A stretch of DNA of 64,000 bases, taken from Rhodospirillales bacterium. GTDB taxonomy: Bacteria; Pseudomonadota; Alphaproteobacteria; Acetobacterales; Acetobacteraceae. Every line of letters starts with the position of its first letter. Position 1 is the first letter of the stretch. The stretch lies in contig JANXSM010000115.1 in NCBI GenBank assembly GCA_025352665.1, forward strand, positions 1 through 64,000, in the 5' to 3' direction. The notes beneath the pieces were generated by a model. It was not told the DNA's origin and did not search any database. It saw only the letters and a list, made by a program, of their open reading frames with translations. Below are positions 1 to 7,852 of this stretch, piece after piece. Position numbers and translations under genes: made by a program.

Positions 1-139
1 GTCACCCACCACTGCGATATCCTGGAAACCGGCAATGACTCCTTCCGCTTCAAGCAACGCAAAAAACAGCCGAAATCCGGCTGACAAAGTGGAAACTTTT
101 GGACGCTGTTTGGTGGAAACTATTCAACGCTGATTGACA
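1..139 (+). mobile_element. istB: IS21-family element, 3' end with istB C-terminus
   Basis: The first 84 bases are an open reading frame running in from outside the window and ending in TGA. They encode the last 27 residues of an IstB-type helper ATPase (THHCDILETGNDSFRFK is the characteristic IstB C-terminus). After the stop, the heptamer TGGAAAC recurs and the stretch ends in GATTGACA near 139, which fits the repeated transposase-binding sites and TG..CA tip of an IS21 terminus. The rest of the element, including istA, lies left of the window. Family call is from motif recognition; the exact outer end is inferred. Confidence 0.75.
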
Positions 140-199
140 GACGCGGAGCGGACCGGAGGGAGCACCGTGTCAGAAAAGGCTCCCTCAAAACGGGGGAGG

Positions 200-275
200 T
201 GGCGTCCGCGGCGGGATTCGAACCCGCGGCCCCAGGATTAGGAATCCTGTGATCTATCCTCTGATCTACGCGGAC
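200..275 (-). tRNA. tRNA-Arg (anticodon CCU)
   Basis: On the minus strand the 7-bp acceptor stem GTCCGCG/CGCGGAC closes a full cloverleaf. The anticodon loop reads CTAATCC-side with anticodon CCT, and the T arm has the usual GGTTCGAATCC. The discriminator G is followed by an encoded CCA (200-202). The 3' end points towards the IS21 remnant, so this tRNA may mark an integration site. Confidence 0.95.
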
Positions 276-420
276 ATACTCAGGCAAGTGTAGCCCCAGC
301 CACTGTCATCGACAATCGGCCGAATGACGTAGCCAGCGGACCCGTAACCCCAACTGGTAGCCTTACCGATTGCCTTCGCCCAACGAAACCGGGCTAAACT
401 ACATACACGGTAGGGTGGTA

Positions 421-458
421 GGGTCTAAAAACCACTCTATCCGGCTGAGCTATGGAGA
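421..458 (-). pseudogene. tRNA 5'-half-like fragment
   Basis: On the minus strand there is a canonical D-arm sequence (AGCTCAGCCGGATAGAG) followed by an anticodon-arm-like GGTTTTTAGACC, but no T arm or matching acceptor stem follows. It looks like a truncated tRNA gene copy, of the kind left at an attachment site or by decay. The rest of 276-505 shows no gene. Confidence is modest because only about half a tRNA is recognisable. Confidence 0.4.
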
Positions 459-505
459 CAGCTTGGTGCTCCTATAGCCAATCCTGTGCCCGGCGTCAGC
501 CGTCT

Positions 506-1045
506 TCAGCGGGGGCGGCGGGGTTCGCGGGCGTTGGCTTCGATGAGGGCGCAGAGACCGTCGAGAATGGCTGTGGGCGTGGGGGGGCAGCCCCGGATGA
601 CGAGGTCGACGGGCAGCGCCGAGTCGATGCCGCCGGTGATGGCGTAGCTGCCTTTGAACACGCCGCCGTCGATGGCGCAGTCGCCGACGGCCACCACCCA
701 TTTGGGATCGGGCGTGGCCTGCCAGGTGCGGGTCAGTGCGGGGTGCATGGTACGGGTGACAGGGCCTGTGACCAACAACACGTCGGCGTGGCGGGGGCTG
801 GCGACGAATTTCAGGCCGAAGCGTTCGAGATCGTAGACGATGCCGGTGAGCATGGCGATTTCGAGCTCGCAGCCGTTGCAGCTGCCGCTGTCGACTTGGC
901 GGATGGCCAGCGTCCGGCCGAGGCGGTTGAAGGCGGCGGCCTTGAGGCGGGCGGCGAGGATTGCCACTTCGTCTTCGGGCGGCGGCGTGGCCGGTTCGGT
1001 GAGCGGGCCTTCGCGGAGTGCTCGGAACATCTCTCGCCAGGCCAT
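506..1045 (-). CDS. hyfI: NuoB/HyfI-like Fe-S subunit of an Ehr (hydrogenase-4-like) complex
   Basis: A 179-residue protein of the NADH dehydrogenase 20 kDa / hydrogenase-4 component I family, which carries the [4Fe-4S] cluster next to the large subunit. All four expected ligands are visible: C56 and C59 in GSCNGCELE, C123 in VGDCAIDGG and C153 in RGCPPTPTAIL. It is the last gene of the six-gene minus-strand operon, and its ATG overlaps the TAA of the large-subunit gene by one base. The intact cluster site contrasts with the altered Ni-Fe site in the partner subunit, suggesting an electron-transfer role in a complex that no longer handles H2. The acceptor or donor is unknown. Confidence 0.85.
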   Translation of the reverse strand: MAWREMFRALREGPLTEPATPPPEDEVAILAARLKAAAFNRLGRTLAIRQVDSGSCNGCELEIAMLTGIVYDLERFGLKFVASPRHADVLLVTGPVTRTMHPALTRTWQATPDPKWVVAVGDCAIDGGVFKGSYAITGGIDSALPVDLVIRGCPPTPTAILDGLCALIEANAREPRRPR

Positions 1046-2550
1046 TAGAGGTCGACTCCGGAATAAGAGCAGTTGAAGCTTTTGTTGCACAGTGGGAAGT
1101 CGGCCACGATGTTGCCCTCGATGGCGGCCTGCAGCAGCGGCCATTGGCGCCAGCTCGGGTCAGCCAGGAAGGCTGCGGTGATCAGCCCGCCTTCGAGGCG
1201 CAGCCAATGCCAGATGTCGCCGCGGAAACCCTCGCTCCAGCCGATGCCCTCGCCGCTGGCCATGGGCAGTGGCAGGGCGATCGGGCCGTCCGAAAGCTCG
1301 GTCAGCAGCAGGCGAAGCAGGCGGATGCTTTCGGTGATTTCGGCGAGCCTGACCCTCACGCGGGCATCGACGTCGCCTTGGTCGAGGCAGACTGCGGTGA
1401 CGTCCAGCCGATCGTAGGGCGCGTAGCCGGGGATGCGCCTGGCATCAAAGCGCCGTCCGCTGGCGCGGCCCACGAAGCCGCCGGCGGCGAAGCGTTCGGC
1501 CAGATCCGGACGCAGCGTGCCGGTCGATTGCAAACGGTCCGCCAGGCTCGAGGTATCGTCGTAGATGCGGACGAGTCCGGGCAACTCGGCCTCGATGGCG
1601 GCCACGGTGGCCAGGATCGCGCGGGCGCCTTCGGTGGCGAGGTCTTCGGCGAGGCCCCCGGGGATGACGGCGTCCATCATCAGGCGGTGGCCGAAGGCGC
1701 GGGCGGCGGCACGCAGCACGGCTTCACGGTGCCAGCCGAAGCGGGCAGGCAGAACGGCGAAGCTGGCGTCGCCGATGATGGCGCCGATGTCACCAAGGTG
1801 GTTGGCGATGCGTTCGATCTCGCCCATGACGCCGCGCAGCTGGGTGGCGCGAGGTGGGGCTGCCACGCCGCAGGCGGCTTCGGCGGCGTGGGCGAAGGCG
1901 ATGGCGTGGGCGACGGTGCTGTCACCCGACAGGCGGGCGGCGAAGCGGGCGGCGGCGCGCGGCGATTTGCCGCGCAGCAGGCCGAGCGTGCCCTTGTGCA
2001 GGTAGCCGAGGCGGATTTCGAGCCGCACTATCGTCTCGCCATTGCAGGTGAAGCGGAAATGGCCGGGCTCGATGATGCCCGCATGCACCGGGCCGACGGC
2101 GATCTGGTGCAGGCCTTCACCCTCAGAGGTGAGGAATTCCGCGGGTTCGGCGGCTGCGAGGTTGGGGCTGGGGCGGGCGGCCAGCGGTGTGGTGGTTGCC
2201 CAGTGGCCGTGGTCAAGCCAGGGGCGCTGGTCGATCCCGTCGGCGGCGGTGTGGCCCCAGAGGTCGCGGATCATGCGTTCGAACCAGGCGGCGGCCGGGC
2301 GGGTGGGGGAAAGGGCCGGGTAGAGGCCAATCTCGACGGCGACGGAGACGGGCAGGAAATCCGCGCTGTCGCGGTCGTGCAGCAGGGCATGGACGTGGGT
2401 TGGGTCGGCCCACAGGGCGAGCAGTTCCAGCGCGGGGGTTGCGGCAAGGGCTGCGGCGAATTCGGCCCAGGCGGACTGGTCGAGCACGCGGCGCGGGAAT
2501 GGGGCGCAGGCGACGAAGGCGGCAGTGTCGAGTATCGCGTGGGCGGTCAT
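1045..2550 (-). CDS. hyfG: HyfG/NuoCD-like large subunit lacking Ni-Fe cysteines
   Basis: A 501-residue fusion of a 30-kDa-like N-terminal domain (about 1-130) with a 49-kDa/Ni-Fe large-subunit domain (about 140-501), the architecture of HyfG/HycE. In true hydrogenases the first metal site is R-x-C-G-x-C-x-x-x-H; here the same frame reads R206-L-S-G-D-S-T-V-A-H215, so both cysteines are serine while R, G and H are kept. At the C-terminus the CxxC pair is reduced to C494-x-x-S497, and only four residues follow, so the usual maturation tail is absent. It therefore should not bind a Ni-Fe centre and matches the Ehr class described for Hyf-like complexes. ATGA overlap with the upstream hyfF. Confidence 0.85.
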   Translation of the reverse strand: MTAHAILDTAAFVACAPFPRRVLDQSAWAEFAAALAATPALELLALWADPTHVHALLHDRDSADFLPVSVAVEIGLYPALSPTRPAAAWFERMIRDLWGHTAADGIDQRPWLDHGHWATTTPLAARPSPNLAAAEPAEFLTSEGEGLHQIAVGPVHAGIIEPGHFRFTCNGETIVRLEIRLGYLHKGTLGLLRGKSPRAAARFAARLSGDSTVAHAIAFAHAAEAACGVAAPPRATQLRGVMGEIERIANHLGDIGAIIGDASFAVLPARFGWHREAVLRAAARAFGHRLMMDAVIPGGLAEDLATEGARAILATVAAIEAELPGLVRIYDDTSSLADRLQSTGTLRPDLAERFAAGGFVGRASGRRFDARRIPGYAPYDRLDVTAVCLDQGDVDARVRVRLAEITESIRLLRLLLTELSDGPIALPLPMASGEGIGWSEGFRGDIWHWLRLEGGLITAAFLADPSWRQWPLLQAAIEGNIVADFPLCNKSFNCSYSGVDL

Positions 2551-3995
2551 TTCGCGACACTTGCGGCAGCGCCCAGCCAGGCGACCACGCTGGTGGGCAT
2601 GGCGAAGCCGAGCACGAGCACCAGGGTGAGGTGGACCCAGGCAGGGATCAGCGCGAGCGGGCTCGTGGCGGGGCCGGGGCCGTAGGTGGGGGTTCCCAGG
2701 CAGAGGCCGACCAGGCGGGACAGCAGCGCCCAGCCGCCGACGACGAGGCCGATCCCGACCAGCGGGGTCAGATACGGGGCGCGGTTGACGGTCTCGCCGA
2801 GGATCAGCACTTCGCTGGTGAACAGGCCGAACGGGGGCAGGCCGGCGACCACGACGATGGCTGTGGCGAGCGTGAGGCCGAGAGCGCGGTCGGAGCCGAT
2901 CAGGCCGCTGATCCCCGCGAATACCTGCAGTCCCTTGCGCTGGGCGACGCGGCCGACGCATTGGAACAGAGCGGCCTTGGCGAGCGTGTGCACGGTCATG
3001 TGCAGGAGGCCGGCGAAGGTGGCGGCGGGGCCGCCGAGCCCGAAGGCAAAGGCGACGAGGCCGGATTGTTCGATGGTGGAGAAGGCGAAGAAGCGCTTCA
3101 CGTCGCGCCGGCCCCACATACTGAGGGAGGCGAGCAGCACCGACAGCAGGCCGAGCGCCATGAGGAATGGGCCAGGTGCGATCGCCTCGGCATTGGCGTC
3201 CATCACGCCGCGGAGGCGCAGGATGGCGACGAGGGCGACGTTGAGCACCGAGCCTGCGAGCACGGCGGAGACCGGGGTTGGGCCTTCGGCATGGGCGTCC
3301 GGCATCCAGCCATGCAGGGGCGCCAGGCCGGCCTTGGTGCCGTAGCCGAGTAGCAGGAACACGAAGGCAAGGTTGAGCAGCGTGCCACGGCAGCGGGGCG
3401 CTGCCAGCGCTAGGTCGGACCAGCTCATGGCGGCGTAGCCGGGGCCGAGGGCGGGGAGAGCTGCGAGATATAGTACCACCGTGCCGAACAGGGCGAGAGC
3501 GATGCCGACGCCACAGATGAGGAAGAACTTCCAGCTCGCCTCGATCGCATTCTCAGTGCGCGGCAGGCCGACCACGAGCACGGAGGCGATCGTGGCCGCC
3601 TCCAGCGCCACCCAAGTGACGCCGAGGTTGTTCGACAGCAACGCCAACAGCATGAAGCCAAGGAAGGTTAGCAGCAGCACATGGTAGAGGCGCGCGCGCG
3701 GCGGATCCAGTCGGCCCGAGGTGAGCTCGGTACGGATATAGCCGTAGCTGAAGATGGCCGAGGTAAGGCCGACGAAGCTGGTCAGCAGGGCCACCTGGGC
3801 GGACAGCGGGTCGACCAGCAAGAAGACGCTGACCTGCATTTCCCAGGGCAGCGCGCAGGCGGCGGCGAAGCCACCGGCGGCAGCGATAATGACGATGACG
3901 GCGCCGGCGCGGGCGTTGGTCGTCATCGCCGCCAGCAGTGCCCCCAGCAGAGGAAGTGTGGGCACCAGAGCGACGGGGTTGATCAGGTCGGTCAC
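2547..3995 (-). CDS. hyfF: HyfF-like proton-pumping membrane subunit
   Basis: A 482-residue hydrophobic protein of the NuoL/M/N-type antiporter family (hydrogenase-4 component F). Many transmembrane helices are evident, with the conserved sequences GLAPLHGWMPDAHAEGP (lysine upstream in GYGTKAG) and FFAFSTIEQSGL typical of proton-translocating subunits. The start is GTG: it overlaps the hyfE stop as GTGA, and translation gives MTDLINPVALVPTLPLLG. Its own stop overlaps the hyfG ATG. Together with HyfB it would form the ion-pumping arm of the complex. Confidence 0.87.
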   Translation of the reverse strand: MTDLINPVALVPTLPLLGALLAAMTTNARAGAVIVIIAAAGGFAAACALPWEMQVSVFLLVDPLSAQVALLTSFVGLTSAIFSYGYIRTELTSGRLDPPRARLYHVLLLTFLGFMLLALLSNNLGVTWVALEAATIASVLVVGLPRTENAIEASWKFFLICGVGIALALFGTVVLYLAALPALGPGYAAMSWSDLALAAPRCRGTLLNLAFVFLLLGYGTKAGLAPLHGWMPDAHAEGPTPVSAVLAGSVLNVALVAILRLRGVMDANAEAIAPGPFLMALGLLSVLLASLSMWGRRDVKRFFAFSTIEQSGLVAFAFGLGGPAATFAGLLHMTVHTLAKAALFQCVGRVAQRKGLQVFAGISGLIGSDRALGLTLATAIVVVAGLPPFGLFTSEVLILGETVNRAPYLTPLVGIGLVVGGWALLSRLVGLCLGTPTYGPGPATSPLALIPAWVHLTLVLVLGFAMPTSVVAWLGAAASVAK

Positions 3996-4669
3996 CGGTG
4001 GGCGCCTCCAACCCGGTCGAGATGGCGGATTTCGAGGCTGTCGAACTGGGCGCGGATGCGGAAGAAGAACACGCCGAACACGACGAAGGCGACCAGCACC
4101 AGGACGGCGACGGAGAGTTCGACGACCAGCGGCATGCCCTCGACGCCGACGGCGGCCAGGATCAGCCCGTTTTCGAGCGACATGAAGCCGATCACCTGGG
4201 TGAGGGCGGTGCGACGGCTGATCATCATGAGCAGCCCGAGCAGCACCACGGACAGGGCGGTGGCGAGGTCTTCCCGGGTCAGCGCCTGGGACTGGATGGT
4301 GGTGGGCAGCACCACCAGGATGGACAGCGCGACCAGCATCACGCCGAGCGCCATGGTGGGGAAGATGCCGAGTGCCGTATCGATGCCGCGGGAGATGCGC
4401 AGGCGGGTGACGATGCCGTGCAGGGCGATCGGGATGACGATGCCCTTGGCGAACAGCGCCAGGGCTGCGGTGATGTAGAGATGCGGTGCGTGCTGTACCC
4501 AGCCCTGCCAGCCGGCGGCGGCTGCGAGCGCCCAGGCCTGCAGCGCGTAGGTGTTGATCACCGAAGTGACCCGCGCCTGTGACAGCAGGGCGAAGGACAG
4601 CACCAGCACGACCGCGCCGAGCAGATGGGCGAGGTCGTAGGAGAAGGCACCGAAGCCGATATGCTCCAT
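3992..4669 (-). CDS. hyfE: HyfE-like membrane subunit (NuoK-related)
   Basis: A 225-residue membrane protein with about six to seven helices. It matches hydrogenase-4 component E, whose C-terminal half resembles NuoK; the glutamate in the helix containing FMSLENGLIL is the typical proton-channel residue. The ATG overlaps the hyfC stop by one base, and its TGA overlaps the GTG of hyfF, indicating translational coupling. Such a subunit links the pumping modules to the HyfC anchor. The role is family knowledge; only helices and motifs are seen. Confidence 0.85.
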   Translation of the reverse strand: MEHIGFGAFSYDLAHLLGAVVLVLSFALLSQARVTSVINTYALQAWALAAAAGWQGWVQHAPHLYITAALALFAKGIVIPIALHGIVTRLRISRGIDTALGIFPTMALGVMLVALSILVVLPTTIQSQALTREDLATALSVVLLGLLMMISRRTALTQVIGFMSLENGLILAAVGVEGMPLVVELSVAVLVLVAFVVFGVFFFRIRAQFDSLEIRHLDRVGGAHR

Positions 4670-5628
4670 CAGGCGAACCCCTGGCTGACGAACAGTAAGA
4701 TCGCTGCGAGCAGGCCGAGCAGCAGCGCCACGCCCAGGAACTCCGGCACGCGGAACACGCGCAGCTTGGCGCGGGTGGTCTCGAAGGCGGACAGCGCCAG
4801 GCCGAGGAGGGCGATCTTGATGACCCACACAAGGGCTGCGGGGATCCACAGCAGGGTTGGGCCGGCGGCGTGGGCGATGGCGAACGGGGCGAACACGCAG
4901 GCGAGCAGCGACATCCAAAGCAGCAGGCGCAGGGCGGCGCCGAGTTCGATCATGGCGAGGTGACGGCCGGAATACTCCAGCACCATCGCCTCATGCACCA
5001 TTGTGAGCTCCAGATGCGTCGCGGGGTTGTCGACGGGGATGCGGCCGCACTCGGCGACGGCCACGGCGGCCAAGCCCACGAGGCTGAGCGCCATCGAGAC
5101 GCGCAAGCCGAAGGCGCCGGTGGCAATCTGGCCGACGATGGCGTCGAGATTGGTGGTGTTGGCGAGCAGGGCGAGGGTGAACACAAACAGAAACAGACCA
5201 GGTTCAGCGAAGGTGGCGAACGCCATTTCGCGGCTGGCGCCGATGCCACCGAACGCGGTGCCGGTGTCCATCGCGGCGAGCGCCGTCACCGCGCGGGACA
5301 AGGCGAGCAGGCCGGCGATCACCAACAGGTCCGAGACATCGGCGGTGGCCATGCCGAGGGCGAAGCTGGGCACCAGGGCGATGGCTGCGAGACTGGCGGA
5401 CAGCGACACGGCGGGGGCGACGCGGAACAGCCAACTGGTGCCCTCGGCCACCACCGGTTGCTTGCGCAACAAGCGGATGAGGTCCCGCCAAGGCTGCTGC
5501 GGGGGCGGGCCGAGCCTGCCGACCATCCGCGCCTTGGCCCAGCGGACCAGGCCGGTCAGGAATGGTGCGACCGCGACCAGCAGCGCCAGGTGCAGCAGCA
5601 GCGCCAGCAATCCCGCCAACGCTGTCAT
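4669..5628 (-). CDS. hyfC: HyfC-like membrane anchor (NuoH-related)
   Basis: A 319-residue NuoH-like integral membrane protein, hydrogenase-4 component C. The N-terminal cytoplasmic loop reads KARMVGRLGPPPQQPWRDLIRLL, as in formate hydrogenlyase subunit 4, and the charged loop around GRIPVDNPATHLELTMVHEAM is a signature of the NuoH/HyfC family, contacting the peripheral Fe-S arm. The ATG at 5628 is chosen because it overlaps the hyfB stop (ATGA) and places the first helix directly after it. Confidence 0.88.
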   Translation of the reverse strand: MTALAGLLALLLHLALLVAVAPFLTGLVRWAKARMVGRLGPPPQQPWRDLIRLLRKQPVVAEGTSWLFRVAPAVSLSASLAAIALVPSFALGMATADVSDLLVIAGLLALSRAVTALAAMDTGTAFGGIGASREMAFATFAEPGLFLFVFTLALLANTTNLDAIVGQIATGAFGLRVSMALSLVGLAAVAVAECGRIPVDNPATHLELTMVHEAMVLEYSGRHLAMIELGAALRLLLWMSLLACVFAPFAIAHAAGPTLLWIPAALVWVIKIALLGLALSAFETTRAKLRVFRVPEFLGVALLLGLLAAILLFVSQGFA

Positions 5629-7661
5629 ATCTGTTCCAGCAGCGCGATGAGGCCGAGGAAGGCGACCAGAGCCGTGAAGATCACCGCCAGCGACTGGCGC
5701 ACGGTGAGGAACTGCAGCAGGTCGGCCACGCCGGACAGGTGCTGACGCAGCCGGGCGACGGGGGCAAACAGCCAGCGCTCGGCCGGATCCAGCGTGGTGG
5801 CGGAAAACCTCGCTGGCCGGATGTCGCCGGGTTCGGGCATGTCGACGGTCTCGGTGGCGCCGAGCAGGGCTGGGCCGAGCACGCGGCGTAGCGGCTGCGA
5901 GAAGCTGGCGCCGCCGTATTGGGTCAGCGGGTCGCCATTCGCAAGCCAGGCGGGAGCGGCGCCGAAACCGCTGTCCCAGGCCGGCCCGGTGCGATGGCCC
6001 GCGACCGCGCGAGCGCGCAGCACGGCTGCGACCAGGAGGGCGGCGAGCACCAGCAGCGCCGCGATTTCGAGCGGCGCGTAGCCGGCCGCGTTCTCCTGAG
6101 CAGCGATCCCGGTCCATCCGGCCCGACCGGCCATGTCGGTATTTCCCAGCATGCGCAGCGCGGGGCCGGCGAGGCCGAGCACACCAGCGGGGACCAGGCC
6201 GATCAGGACGACCACGATGCCGAGGCCGAGCATTGCCCAGCGCAGTGGGGGGGCTGCGTCATGCGCCTGGGCGGCGGCCTCCGTGCGCGGCCTTCCCAGC
6301 AGCACGATACCGACCAGCCGCACCGCGGCGGCGGCGGCCAGCGCCGTCGCCAGGGCGAGCGCCGCAGCCAGGATACAAACGACGATCTGCAGCCCCAGCC
6401 CGCCGAGACGGACCGCCGCAATCATCGATTGGAACAACATCCACTCGCCAGCAAAACCGGCGCCAGGAGGCAGGCCCGCGAGGCAGGCGGCTCCCAGCAG
6501 CAGGGCGCCGGCGGCGTAGGGCATACGCCGGATCAGCCCGCCGAGGTTTTTCAGCTGGCGGCTGCCGGCACCGTGCTGCACGGCTCCGGCAGCAAGGAAC
6601 AGCAGCGACTTGAACAGGCCGTGCGCCATGGCGTGCAGCAGCGCCGCCCCGATCGCAAGGCTTGCCAGCGCCGAGATATCCGCAGCACGGGCGGCCAGGC
6701 CCAGCCCAAGTCCGATGGCCACGAGGCCGACGTTCTCGACCGTGGAGCAGGCCAGGATCGCCTTGATGTCGGTCTCCAGATTGGCCCGCAATGCGCCGAG
6801 CACGGCGCTGGCAATGCCCATGGCGAGCAGCGGCAGACCCCACCAGAGCGGCTGCGCGGGACCGCTGAGGTCGAACAGCACACGCACCAGAACATAGATC
6901 GCGACCTTGGTCATGGCGCCGGACATGAGGGCGGAAACATGGCTGGGTGCGGCGGCATGGGCCGGGGGAAGCCACACGTGCAGCGGGGCCAGCCCGGCCT
7001 TGGAGCCGGCGCCGATCAGGACGGCGACCAATACCAGGACGGCGCGCAGGCCTTCCGGCGGATGGGCGCGCATGGCGGCAAAGCCGATGCCGTAGCGTGA
7101 CAGGGCGGCGAGCCCGGCGATCAGGCACACGCCCGATATTGCAGCCATGCCGACATAGAGTAGCCCGGCGACGCGGACCGAGGCCTGGCGATGATCGCTC
7201 AGCACCAGGGCGAAGGAGGCGAGCGACATCAGCTCGAACCCGGCCACGAGAGAAAAGGCGTCCGCGGCCAGAAGTGTGACAACCATTGCGCCGACGAACA
7301 CGGGCAAGGCGGGTGCCGTGGCTGACAGTGGCCCGTGGCGTTCGAGCGAGGCGGCGCCGGCGGCGCGTTCGAGCGAAGCGGCGCCGGCGGCGGCGCCGAC
7401 CAGGAACAGCAGCAGGGCGAAGAAGGCTGCGATCCCGTCGAGGGCGAGCACGCTGTCCAGGCCCGGCAGGCCGATCGCGAGCGTCAGGCTTTGCGGCCTG
7501 GCACCACCGATCAGGAAGCCGAGGTCGATCAGGGCGCCCAGGCAGCACAGCACCAGCACCCCCCACCCGGCGATGCGCGACCCGGTGACGGCGGTGACCG
7601 GGCCGAGTGCCAGCAGCAAGGCTGCGATGGCCGCGAGCAGGGGCAGGGCGGTGCCGCTCAA
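5625..7661 (-). CDS. hyfB: HyfB-like proton-pumping membrane subunit
   Basis: A 678-residue member of the NuoL/HyfB antiporter-like family and the first gene of the hyfBCEFGI operon. Conserved features include GSKAGLAPLHVWLPPAHAAA and CSTVENVGL, plus numerous helices; the long C-terminal tail resembles the lateral helix region of HyfB. The only reasonable initiation codon near the 5' end is TTG at 7661, with no obvious strong ribosome-binding site. No hyfA/hyfH ferredoxin gene precedes it, nor are maturation genes nearby. The promoter should lie within 7662-7852, shared with the divergent phosphodiesterase gene. Confidence 0.85.
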   Translation of the reverse strand: MSGTALPLLAAIAALLLALGPVTAVTGSRIAGWGVLVLCCLGALIDLGFLIGGARPQSLTLAIGLPGLDSVLALDGIAAFFALLLFLVGAAAGAASLERAAGAASLERHGPLSATAPALPVFVGAMVVTLLAADAFSLVAGFELMSLASFALVLSDHRQASVRVAGLLYVGMAAISGVCLIAGLAALSRYGIGFAAMRAHPPEGLRAVLVLVAVLIGAGSKAGLAPLHVWLPPAHAAAPSHVSALMSGAMTKVAIYVLVRVLFDLSGPAQPLWWGLPLLAMGIASAVLGALRANLETDIKAILACSTVENVGLVAIGLGLGLAARAADISALASLAIGAALLHAMAHGLFKSLLFLAAGAVQHGAGSRQLKNLGGLIRRMPYAAGALLLGAACLAGLPPGAGFAGEWMLFQSMIAAVRLGGLGLQIVVCILAAALALATALAAAAAVRLVGIVLLGRPRTEAAAQAHDAAPPLRWAMLGLGIVVVLIGLVPAGVLGLAGPALRMLGNTDMAGRAGWTGIAAQENAAGYAPLEIAALLVLAALLVAAVLRARAVAGHRTGPAWDSGFGAAPAWLANGDPLTQYGGASFSQPLRRVLGPALLGATETVDMPEPGDIRPARFSATTLDPAERWLFAPVARLRQHLSGVADLLQFLTVRQSLAVIFTALVAFLGLIALLEQI

Positions 7662-7852
7662 CGCATCGCCCGGGTCAGGGGTGCTTGGATTTCCACCATT
7701 CAGGCCATAGCAGGCTCGACCACCGTGCCGGAAGGGCTGGCAGTGGTCGGACCATCATGAGAACTTCACACGACGGGGGCTGGGCCGCGGCTTTACGGCA
7801 CCGCGAACAGGTGGCGCCCAAATTTTGGGAGCGCCAGGGTAAGGCAGGTGTG

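Noticed and set aside
1018-2685. 555-codon plus-strand open frame opposite hyfG
   Set aside because: It is the antisense shadow of a clear GC-rich coding gene; the minus-strand frame matches the NuoCD/HyfG family while this one has no domain and is compositionally biased.
2187-3353. 388-codon plus-strand frame over hyfG/hyfF
   Set aside because: Arg/Gly-rich antisense frame without motifs or ribosome-binding site, overlapping two recognised genes.
7370-7400. Tandem GCGGCGCCGGCGGCG repeats as a possible CRISPR or structural repeat
   Set aside because: They encode a duplicated AGAASLER-type segment within hyfB (two short in-frame repeats), i.e. a coding duplication, not an array.
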